Below the pieces are notes generated by a model that saw only the letters and a program-made list of their open reading frames with translations, did no database searches and was not told where the DNA came from. A DNA stretch of 37,978 nucleotides from JBDKVA01 sp039679375 (GTDB lineage Bacteria > Bacillota > Clostridia > Acetivibrionales > DTU013), in contig JBDKVA010000168.1 in assembly GCA_039679375.1 (NCBI GenBank), forward strand, positions 1 to 37,978, given 5' to 3'. This document shows positions 25,939 to 32,899 of this stretch, one piece after another. Within the stretch, counting starts at the first letter, position 1. Each line of letters opens with the position of its first letter. The position numbers and the translations under genes are program-made.

Positions 25939-26724
25939 TTAATTTGATTTAGGCATATATCCTAAATCCCGCGAAATATCCATGGTACAGCTTAATGTCA
26001 TAGACTTCAGCTTCTCGATGTCAGAACGGTTCATCGCCTCACGTATTCCACTCAGGCTTATTCCGGCGACCATCCGTTGAGTGTGGTCATAGACCGGGTA
26101 ACAGATGCTGACGACGCCTTCGTCATATTCCCCGTTGTTAATGGCAAAACGCTGGCGGCGTATCATCCTGATTCTTTCAATAATTTTTTCTATATCCGTC
26201 TCAGTAGTAGATGTATACGATACTATGCTGCAATTATTTAAAAATTCCCGTACAAATTCATCGCTTTCATGAGCTAAAAACAATAATCCTATGCCAGTGC
26301 AATATGTAGGCATCATTCCGCCGACCTCCGACGCCAGCCTCATATTGAATGATACTTTTGTCAAAGGGAAAATCTTAGCTATTATTATTGCATTATTGCT
26401 TTTGAAAATTGCCATTTGAACCAAAAACCCGGTCTCATCGGCAAGTTTTTTTAGCCGTGGCTCTGCCACATTGGAGAGGTTCAGTGAGTATAATGCCGAA
26501 AGCCCTATCTGCAGTGCCGAAGTGCCAAGCTTGTATTTTTTGGTATCTTCCGTAACAGTTAAGAAGCCTTCTTCCTTTAAAGTATAAGTCATACGAAGAG
26601 CAGTACTTTTATTCAGGCTGGTCTGCGCACATATTTCCATAAGCGAAAGAGGCTGGTTAACATGAGCAAACAGCTTCAATATTTTTAACGCATTCTGTAC
26701 ACTGGTTATACTGTAATCCACCAT
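25939..26724 (-). CDS. IclR-family transcriptional regulator
   Basis: Residues 1-70 form the winged helix (SLMEICAQTSLNKSTALRMTYTL, then GFLTV), and residues 80-261 the IclR effector domain (TYCTGIGLLFLA, ending DISRDLGY). Length 261 is standard. ATG at 26724 has GGTGA 6 bases upstream. It is the first gene of the cluster; two near-identical palindromes, in front of the downstream dehydrogenase gene and in its own leader, make it the likely repressor of both. Its ligand may be a keto-deoxy sugar acid by analogy with KdgR. Confidence 0.94.
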   Translation of the reverse strand: MVDYSITSVQNALKILKLFAHVNQPLSLMEICAQTSLNKSTALRMTYTLKEEGFLTVTEDTKKYKLGTSALQIGLSALYSLNLSNVAEPRLKKLADETGFLVQMAIFKSNNAIIIAKIFPLTKVSFNMRLASEVGGMMPTYCTGIGLLFLAHESDEFVREFLNNCSIVSYTSTTETDIEKIIERIRMIRRQRFAINNGEYDEGVVSICYPVYDHTQRMVAGISLSGIREAMNRSDIEKLKSMTLSCTMDISRDLGYMPKSN

Positions 26725-26783
26725 TACTGTTCACCAAAATACTTTCCTTTTTAATGACTTACTTTACATTTTAAAGTGTGTTG

Positions 26784-26836
26784 CTTCTATTTTTGTAGGG
26801 GCGACTTCTATTTTTGTAGGAGCGACCACTGGTCGC
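26784..26836. repeat. 21-bp tandem repeat plus GCGACCA palindrome
   Basis: Two tandem 21-bp copies (26784-26804 and 26805-26825) differ at one base and end in GGGGCGA/GGAGCGA. They run into the odd-length palindrome GCGACCA-C-TGGTCGC (26822-26836). It resembles the motif near 327-339 and looks like a small dispersed element that landed in the iclR leader. Confidence 0.65.
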
Positions 26837-26853
26837 CCTTATGTTTTATCTGA

Positions 26854-26868
26854 TGAAACCAAGTTTTA
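26854..26868. promoter_or_regulatory. second KdgR-like operator, in the iclR leader
   Basis: TGAAAC-CAA-GTTTTA differs from the box at 25855-25869 at one arm base and in the centre. It lies about 10 bases past the predicted iclR transcription start, as expected for autorepression. Confidence 0.6.
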
Positions 26869-26885
26869 TTATTGACTATACTTAT

Positions 26886-26914
26886 AATATAGGATATTAA
26901 AAACGCAATGTCAA
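26886..26914 (-). promoter_or_regulatory. sigma-A promoter of iclR
   Basis: Minus strand TTGACA (26914-26909), 17-bp spacer, TATATT (26891-26886). Start would be near 26879, leaving a leader of about 155 nt that contains the operator and the tandem repeat. Confidence 0.75.
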
Positions 26915-27034
26915 TAGTTTTAGAAAAAAATTTAGAAATTCAACAACAGCCGCCATATTGCATATATTGTCTGGAAATGTTAATATGAATGAATAGTACC
27001 TAATAATGATCAGAAAACATGAAAGCAGGTATTT

Positions 27035-27361
27035 ATGCTGCAGTTTATTTTATCATTTTTACCTATGCTGGCAGTAATTACAGCCGTATTTATGCTGGTG
27101 CATAAAATCAAGCGTTCCGGTATTTGTATGGGACAAATGCTGTGCGGATTTGACTTTGACTGGTCTATTTCCGGATCACCGGCCCAGGTTGCCTTCTTCA
27201 TGTTTTCTATCACCGTTGCCATCGCGGTATCGTTGATTGCCGGAGCATTTACCATGGTTTCCGGCCAATTGTTCCTCACACTTGATATCATTTTCCTTTT
27301 AAGCAGCATCCTGCTTATTCTGTTTCACCAGCTTAAGGAAGATGCTCCGGCCTTTCTGTAA
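27035..27361 (+). CDS. small membrane protein of unknown function
   Basis: A 108-residue protein with three hydrophobic segments (about 2-22, 46-72, 76-97) joined by short polar loops, including a basic HKIKRS and the Cys-containing GICMGQMLCGFDFDW. No family recognised. The start has AAAGCAGG about 7 bases upstream, a moderate site. The opposite strand also has a 99-codon frame here, but it lacks a ribosome binding site and reads as a shadow. It stands divergent from iclR and ahead of the secA-like gene. Confidence 0.6.
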   Translation: MLQFILSFLPMLAVITAVFMLVHKIKRSGICMGQMLCGFDFDWSISGSPAQVAFFMFSITVAIAVSLIAGAFTMVSGQLFLTLDIIFLLSSILLILFHQLKEDAPAFL

Positions 27362-27631
27362 TTCATATCAAATATAACGAGGCGGCATATCCCCCAATTC
27401 GTTGAAACGCGCATTGGTAAGAAAATTTTCTACAACCAAATTCTTTTACTGTTGCGTTATAATATGGATTGCCATACCGCACGTTCCCATAATTAAAATC
27501 GAATGGGAATCGAGCCGCTTTAATTGCGCATTTTGCTTAGCAAAATCGCCTATCGCGATTATCGCTTAGCGAAATCATTTATTTGGAGCAAGACGTTGCT
27601 ATGCTCCATTAATAAAAACAGGAGGCTTACT
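27362..27631 (+). promoter_or_regulatory. hairpin-rich leader of the secA2-like gene
   Basis: A TATAAT (27458-27463) with no clear -35 may be the promoter. Four small perfect stems follow: 27484-27490/27503-27509, ATTTTGC-TTA-GCAAAAT (27530-27546), AATCGC/GCGATT (27544-27560) and TCGC-TTA-GCGA (27562-27572). The second and third share their junction bases and could be alternatives. No T-tract follows, so terminator function is unlikely. Confidence 0.45.
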
Positions 27632-30031
27632 ATGAAAAAAGATCGATTCAATCCATTTAAAAAAATAAAGAAAATAAACATAAACTCTACAGAGCTGAAC
27701 CTGGAACCGGCAAAGCGTCTTTTGGATGAAATCAACGCCATCCACCTGGACAGCCTTGACAATGATACCCTGAAAAGCATGTCGGCAGAACTGAAGCGGC
27801 AGGCTGCAAGCGGTACGCCTGCAGATGAACTGTTGGTCAGGGCTTTTGCACTGGTCAGGGAAGCGGCTGCAAGAACACTCGGAATGAGACCGTATGATGT
27901 GCAGATGCTGGCCGCGATCGCACTGCATTATGGCTCACTGGTGGAAATGCAGACCGGGGAGGGAAAGACTCTCGCCGCCACTGCTCCCGTTTATCTGAAT
28001 GCTCTTTACGGCAGAGGTGTGCATGTGCTGACCTTCAATGACTACCTTGCAAGGAGAGATGCTGCGTGGATGCGGCCGCTGTATGAATTTCTCGGTTTGA
28101 GTGTCGGATCCGTTCAGGAGGGTATGCCCAAAGAACAGAGAAGAAGAGCTTATTCGATGGATATTACCTATCTTACCGCAAAAGAATGCGGCTTTGACTA
28201 TTTGCGAAGTTTCCTGGCGGTAAGCCCGTATGACCTGGTTCAACGGCCTTTCAGCTATGCCGTTATTGACGAAGCCGACTCCATCCTGATCGACGAGGCA
28301 AGAATTCCGCTTGTTATAGCGGGTAAGTCGGAAAAATCCCATGGGGTCGATCCGGTGCAAATGGCTCAGGTAGTTGCAAGTCTTGAACCCGAAGCGGATT
28401 ATAGCCTGGATGAATATGAACGCAACGTTTTCCTCACGGAAAAAGGCGTAAACATAATAGAAAAAATATTCAACTGCGGAAACCTATATGACGAAAAGAA
28501 CCTGCAGCTGCTCGTCGACGTCGGGAACGCACTGCATGCCCGCGCGCTTCTAAAAAGAGATATCGATTATATCGTCAGAAGTAATAAAATAGAACTGGTG
28601 GATGAGTTTACGGGACGAGTGGCTGACAGCCGCCAATGGCCTTATGGCCTGCAAGAGGCAATTGAAGCCAGGGAAGGTATTTACGCTGAAACAAAAGGAC
28701 AAATCATCGCCTCCATCACACTGCAGAACTTCATCCGGCAGTACCCCAAAATTGCAGGCATGACAGGCACTGCCAGATCCTCGTCCGAGGAATTCCTTGA
28801 ATTTTATGGCTTAAGTGTCGCTATAATACCTACAAACAGGGAATGTATCCGCATTGACCATCCGGACGTCCTTTTTACGCATATGGAAGCAAAAATAGAC
28901 GCGCTGGTGAATGAAATAGAGACCGTACACAACACAGGACGGCCTATTCTCATCGGTACAAGGAGCGTGCAGGAATCGGAGTTGCTTGCTTCGAGGCTGG
29001 CTAATGCAGGGGTTTCCTGCAACGTGCTCAATGCCAAAAACGATGAACAGGAAGCCGGTATTATTGCCAATGCCGGACGTCCGGGTTCCGTAACGGTATC
29101 AACCAACATGGCAGGCAGAGGAACCGATATCAAGCTTGGCGGCGAGCTTGAAGAAGAGCGGGAACGTATTGTTGCCCTGGGCGGTCTCTATGTCATCGGG
29201 ACGAACAAGCACGAGAGCAGACGAATCGACGACCAGCTGCGCGGCAGAGCCGGACGGCAGGGCGATCCCGGCTCTACAAGATTCTTCATCAGCCTGGAAG
29301 ATGACCTGATGAAGCAGTACCGTCTGAAGGAGCTCATACCGGAACAGCTTTATCCGGCCAACCAGCCGGATTCCCTGGACAATAAGGTAATACGCCGCGA
29401 AGCGGCCCGCGCCCAAAGGATCATTGAAGGCCAGAATTTTCAGATACGCAAAACACTGCAAAAGTATAATGTATTGATGGAACGGCAAAGACAGATGATG
29501 TTCAAATGGCGGTATGAAGTGCTTTTTGGCAATTTACCCGGCATTTTTAAAAACAAGCTGCCCGGAAAATATAACCAGCTGCTTCCGGTCATTGGCGAGA
29601 GTGCGCTGCTAAAGGCGGAATGGCAAGTTACTCTATATTTTATCAGCACCTGCTGGACAGAGTACCTGGACTTTCTGTCCTATACAAGAGAAAGCATCCA
29701 TCTGGTCCATATGGCCGGCAAAATACCCATCAGCGAGTTCAACAAAACTGCCATACAAGCCTACGAAAAACTGCTGCAGACAATTGAGGAGGAGATTGCT
29801 GCCGTACTGGCAAAAGCTGAAATCACTGCAAATGGTATCGACATGGCAAAGGAAGGCCTCAAAGCCCCCTCCTCCACCTGGACTTACCTGATCGACGACA
29901 ACCCGCAGCAGCTTGGCATCCTGCCCATGCAGATGACCTTCGACCCACTGTCCGTTGTACTGACATCCATCAGCCTTGCCTTCTTCGGAGCCAGAAAATT
30001 CATATTTAAAAAGCAGAAAGCCCTGAAGTGA
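27632..30031 (+). CDS. secA2: accessory SecA (SecA2-like) preprotein translocase ATPase
   Basis: The 799-residue protein has the SecA motor: MQTGEGKT (Walker A, 106-113), DEAD (213-216) with DSILIDEARIP, DEFTGR, LQNFIRQYPKIAGMTGTA and STNMAGRGTDIKLGG, and RGRAGRQGDPG. The two-helix finger region (EYLDFLSYTRESIHLVHM) is recognisable. The zinc-binding C-terminal tail (CPCGSGKK-type) of housekeeping SecA is missing and the protein ends with a hydrophobic/basic segment (SLAFFGARKFIFKKQK). These traits fit SecA2-type paralogues, such as the C. difficile SecA2 that exports S-layer proteins. AGGAGG lies 6 bases before the ATG at 27632; an in-frame ATG at 27524 has no site and precedes the hairpins. 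No secY2 is nearby. Confidence 0.88.
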   Translation: MKKDRFNPFKKIKKININSTELNLEPAKRLLDEINAIHLDSLDNDTLKSMSAELKRQAASGTPADELLVRAFALVREAAARTLGMRPYDVQMLAAIALHYGSLVEMQTGEGKTLAATAPVYLNALYGRGVHVLTFNDYLARRDAAWMRPLYEFLGLSVGSVQEGMPKEQRRRAYSMDITYLTAKECGFDYLRSFLAVSPYDLVQRPFSYAVIDEADSILIDEARIPLVIAGKSEKSHGVDPVQMAQVVASLEPEADYSLDEYERNVFLTEKGVNIIEKIFNCGNLYDEKNLQLLVDVGNALHARALLKRDIDYIVRSNKIELVDEFTGRVADSRQWPYGLQEAIEAREGIYAETKGQIIASITLQNFIRQYPKIAGMTGTARSSSEEFLEFYGLSVAIIPTNRECIRIDHPDVLFTHMEAKIDALVNEIETVHNTGRPILIGTRSVQESELLASRLANAGVSCNVLNAKNDEQEAGIIANAGRPGSVTVSTNMAGRGTDIKLGGELEEERERIVALGGLYVIGTNKHESRRIDDQLRGRAGRQGDPGSTRFFISLEDDLMKQYRLKELIPEQLYPANQPDSLDNKVIRREAARAQRIIEGQNFQIRKTLQKYNVLMERQRQMMFKWRYEVLFGNLPGIFKNKLPGKYNQLLPVIGESALLKAEWQVTLYFISTCWTEYLDFLSYTRESIHLVHMAGKIPISEFNKTAIQAYEKLLQTIEEEIAAVLAKAEITANGIDMAKEGLKAPSSTWTYLIDDNPQQLGILPMQMTFDPLSVVLTSISLAFFGARKFIFKKQKALK

Positions 30032-30156
30032 CAGCAGAAAAAGCTGTAGTGAAATAGAGATTGTCATCCTGCGTTCAGAATGATATATTAATTTCATTCA
30101 ATATAGCATAGATTAGCTCATTGATTTGAAATAAAATGAAAAGGCGGTATGACTTT

Positions 30157-30363
30157 ATGGACAAATTCACGATTATGGACGTCGGCGGCAATGCAAGAGA
30201 TATTCCCTATTTTATAAAGGAACTCCGCAAGAATAACCTGATTGTCGCTACGGAGAAGGATGCAGCCTATGATACGGTTTATCTGACCAACAACCTTTTT
30301 GCCGTGAAAAAAATCATCAGTGAGTATGATGGGCTTATGCTGGATGTAATCAGGCAGAAATAG
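30157..30363 (+). CDS. small conserved-looking protein of unknown function
   Basis: A 68-residue frame beginning MDKFTIMDVGGNARDIPYF. AAGGCGG sits 9 bases before this ATG; the earlier in-frame ATG at 30136 overlaps the site. The composition (alternating helix and strand, ending KKIISEYDGLMLDVIRQK) looks like a compact alpha/beta fold, with no family I recognise. It lies 125 bp after the secA2-like gene on the same strand and may be co-transcribed with it, so a role in that export system is possible but unproven. Confidence 0.65.
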   Translation: MDKFTIMDVGGNARDIPYFIKELRKNNLIVATEKDAAYDTVYLTNNLFAVKKIISEYDGLMLDVIRQK

Positions 30364-30370
30364 TGTGTTC

Positions 30371-30413
30371 ATATTTCCGGGTAATTGTGGAAATATATGT
30401 AAAGTGGTAAAAT
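30371..30413 (+). promoter_or_regulatory. inverted repeat and promoter before a small ORF
   Basis: ATATTTCC (30371-30378) and GGAAATAT (30389-30396) form an 8-bp inverted repeat. TTGTGG (30385-30390) and TAAAAT (30408-30413) are 17 bp apart and form a plausible sigma-A promoter overlapping it, giving a short leader to the ATG at 30451. Confidence 0.5.
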
Positions 30414-30450
30414 AAATACAGTTCCATAACCTCTGTAAGGAGTGTTAAAA

Positions 30451-30600
30451 ATGAGATACAAAAGATCATACCACTTTAAAAAACTTCGGAGAAGAAAAAC
30501 ATGCAGATTATTCCTGTTGGCTGTTGTAATGCCATCCATGCTACTGCTGCTGGGATATCTGGTAGCCTCAGTCATCATACTGCCATCCATGTCCGGCTGA
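30451..30600 (+). CDS. 49-residue single-pass membrane microprotein
   Basis: ATG at 30451 is preceded by AAGGAG with an 8-base gap. The first 19 residues are strongly basic (MRYKRSYHFKKLRRRKTCR), then a hydrophobic helix (LFLLAVVMPSMLLLLGYL and onward) runs to the end. Such a layout predicts an N-in, C-out anchor. A promoter-like pair upstream and a terminator downstream suggest an independent small gene. No known family recognised. It is easily missed because of its length. Confidence 0.6.
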   Translation: MRYKRSYHFKKLRRRKTCRLFLLAVVMPSMLLLLGYLVASVIILPSMSG

Positions 30601-30733
30601 TTTGTTGAAATTGCATAAAAAAAAGTCTATACCGTTCAGAAAAGTCGTTCATAAATGATATTTCGCAAATCCCATTGAAGACGTATAATTGTATACGTAG
30701 TAATAAAAGTTTTCCTCCTTTTAATATATTAAA

Positions 30734-30763
30734 AAAAGCTGGCTTTGTCGAGGGCCAGCTTTT
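30734..30763. terminator. bidirectional intrinsic terminator
   Basis: AAAAGCTGGC (30734-30743) and GCCAGCTTTT (30754-30763) form a 10-bp stem with A- and T-tracts on both sides (TTTT after it on plus, seven T on minus). It can end both the plus-strand small-protein transcript and the minus-strand GerMN gene. Confidence 0.88.
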
Positions 30764-30770
30764 TACTTAT

Positions 30771-31823
30771 TTATTTTGCGATTCCGGCTTCGTTTCTTGT
30801 AAAGGGCTCATCAAATATCGCATGCGTATAAACTTCCCTTTTCTTGCCGTCTATTAAAAATTGCACTTTTTTCACATAATCAAGCTCTGTAAGACTGTTT
30901 ACAACGGAGTCCAGAGTCATTCTTTCGCTTGCCGTCCCACCGGGGCTGTTGTCTACAAATTCGCTTGAAAGGTTCACTGTGCAAAGTCCGGCCTTTGTGC
31001 TGATCGAAAGGAGCTTGGTGTCTTTTGGTATGGTGGCGCGAAGATCCTTTCCAACCGGGCCTTTCATCAGTTCCTCAAATATTATCTTCTCAAGAGAATC
31101 TCCTTCTGCAATGATCACATCCCTTTTCTCTGCCACTACGTACATGGCCTGTGAATCGGAAAAATAAAGTGTGATCGTCTTCGTTTCACCTGCAAGTGGC
31201 TTGCCTTCCCCATCCAGTGAGGCCGGTCCCATCGCGCCAAGCGGCATGCCGCTCGGTCCGATCATGTCGGCGCCCTCAATGCGCAGCTTGACTTTCTCGA
31301 TGCCATTTATCCCAGTAAGAGTATTAACGACAGAAAGTCGTGCAACAACCTCTTCCAGCCCGTTTGTCTTTTCAAACTCCTTGGAAAAATCGACAGTCGC
31401 TACGCCATCCTTGGTCGATATCCCTCTTATTTGTGTTCCTGCCGGAACTGTTTGCCTTAGTCCCTGGGTTTTAGGGCCATCGATCAGTGCAAGGACGCAC
31501 GCTTTTAAAATAGCTCCGTCGATGACCTGCACCTCTCTTTCTTCCTTCTTCAGGGCACTGTTGTCCTCCGTGGCAAAATACAGCGTTGCTTTGATTGTCT
31601 TTCCTGTTGCAGTTGTACTATCTGCCTTTGAGTCTGAAGTAGCGGCATGATCAGCCGTATTATCGGCATCCTGGCCGGATTTACCGGTATTTTCCGCTGC
31701 CGTTGTTCCGTTTTTTGTGCTATCACCCGTTTTTGAGCCTGCAGTATCACTTTCCAGCAGGCTGCATGCTGAGAACGATAACGTAAATAGGATGACCAGT
31801 ATCACTGCAAGTGTTCTTTTCAT
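30771..31823 (-). CDS. GerMN-domain lipoprotein (spore-germination GerM-like)
   Basis: A 350-residue lipoprotein: signal peptide with Cys at about residue 20 (TLSFSAC), then a low-complexity Thr/Asp/Ala linker, then two GerMN domains (about 85-190 and 220-335). Each shows the pattern TLYF, a PxxTxLRxxxPxxT-like turn and a D-S-V-V-N-S-L-T-like helix; ARLSVVNTLTGI and LDSVVNSLTEL are clear pair members. GerM-like proteins are linked to sporulation and germination, often at the septum. GGGGG lies 8 bases before the ATG at 31823. It is 77 bp after the ComEA-like gene and ends at the terminator just above. Confidence 0.9.
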   Translation of the reverse strand: MKRTLAVILVILFTLSFSACSLLESDTAGSKTGDSTKNGTTAAENTGKSGQDADNTADHAATSDSKADSTTATGKTIKATLYFATEDNSALKKEEREVQVIDGAILKACVLALIDGPKTQGLRQTVPAGTQIRGISTKDGVATVDFSKEFEKTNGLEEVVARLSVVNTLTGINGIEKVKLRIEGADMIGPSGMPLGAMGPASLDGEGKPLAGETKTITLYFSDSQAMYVVAEKRDVIIAEGDSLEKIIFEELMKGPVGKDLRATIPKDTKLLSISTKAGLCTVNLSSEFVDNSPGGTASERMTLDSVVNSLTELDYVKKVQFLIDGKKREVYTHAIFDEPFTRNEAGIAK

Positions 31824-31900
31824 TTGCACAGCCCCCTTTAAAACCTTGATGATATTTAGCTTTATCCTAACAGACGAAGCAGGCATACAAATAGTTCCCC

Positions 31901-32725
31901 CTATTCCACAGTAATAAATTCCTTTACATTGTCAAATCTACTTTGCTTGATGCGCGGTACCTTCATGATATCCTCGATCTTCCGGAAAGGCCCGTTCTTC
32001 TCCCTGAAAGCAATGATATCCCGGGCGGTCACTTCTCCGACTCCCGGCAGCGTATCCAGTTCATCCTCATCAGCCGTATTGATGTTCACTCTTGAAGCAT
32101 TGCCTTCTTCATTTTCGCCGTCTTCCGTATCGCCGACCACTTCAACACTCTCTCCGCTGTCTTTTATAATTACTGCTCCCTTTCCCAGGCTGCCGTTCGC
32201 CGCAGTATTTTTTACCAAAGTCTTTTCTACTTGGTTTTGAGGCTGCGGTTCCAGCTCCTTTTTCGATTTTATGTAAAGCATCAGATTCTCTTCCAGCTTA
32301 TAAACCATATTAATGCTGCCTGCATCGGCCTGTTCGGTCAGGCCTCCCGCCAACCGGACTGCATCGTCGATCAGCTGCCCTTTTTCCAGAGTTACAATGC
32401 CAGGCTCCTTTACACACCCTACCACATAAACCTTGATCTGTTCCGTTCCCGCCGCAGCCTTACCATCCTCTATCCCGTCTGTTTCAGCCGCATCCGTGCT
32501 GCCCGCTGAAGATGCATCAACGCTGCCGGTCGACTTTGGCAGTTCCTGTCCGGGAAGTCCAGTACCGGTTGAATCCGTAACTGCAGCTGATTCGATAATA
32601 ATATCGCTGTCGTCCCTGAAAAAAACATATCCGACCAAACAGCCCAATAATACAAGGACCGATATAATGATCACTGCGGCTTCCGTCTTTATTTCAACCT
32701 GTTTTCCGAAGATACATGCTTTCAA
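31901..32725 (-). CDS. comEA: ComEA-like helix-hairpin-helix DNA-binding protein
   Basis: ComEA binds double-stranded DNA at the cell surface during transformation. Residues about 16-35 are a membrane anchor. An acidic/Ser-Thr linker follows, then a SLBB domain (IKVYVVGCVKEPGIVTL, 110-170), and a C-terminal helix-hairpin-helix pair (VNINTADEDELDTLPGVGEVTARDI, 215-274). TTG at 32725 follows GGAGG with a 7-base gap; ATG at 32743 overlaps that site. comEB/comEC are not adjacent, so a competence role is uncertain; some Clostridia retain lone ComEA homologues. Confidence 0.92.
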   Translation of the reverse strand: MKACIFGKQVEIKTEAAVIIISVLVLLGCLVGYVFFRDDSDIIIESAAVTDSTGTGLPGQELPKSTGSVDASSAGSTDAAETDGIEDGKAAAGTEQIKVYVVGCVKEPGIVTLEKGQLIDDAVRLAGGLTEQADAGSINMVYKLEENLMLYIKSKKELEPQPQNQVEKTLVKNTAANGSLGKGAVIIKDSGESVEVVGDTEDGENEEGNASRVNINTADEDELDTLPGVGEVTARDIIAFREKNGPFRKIEDIMKVPRIKQSRFDNVKEFITVE

Positions 32726-32831
32726 CAAATCACCTCCCAGCATTTGTATTTAATTCTTCTTTTATATGTCAATTTCCTTTTTTTTCTAAAATTATTTTAA
32801 TAAATTTTAACCTGATGAAAAATTTTTCTGT

Positions 32832-32870
32832 TATAATTAATTTTGAACAAACATGTTGTACCAGTACAAC
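32832..32870 (+). promoter_or_regulatory. extended -10 promoter with downstream palindrome
   Basis: TGTTATAAT (extended -10, TATAAT at 32832-32837) lacks a good -35. The perfect palindrome GTTGTAC-CA-GTACAAC (32855-32870) lies about 17 bases further, in the expected transcribed leader. It looks like a dimeric repressor site of GntR-like type, but no partner regulator is adjacent. Confidence 0.5.
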
Positions 32871-32899
32871 GCATTAAATCGAAAAAACCGGAGGTACAG

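Noticed and set aside
27010..27309. 99-codon minus-strand frame opposite the small membrane protein
   Set aside because: No ribosome binding site and protein-like hydrophobic patterning is on the plus strand.
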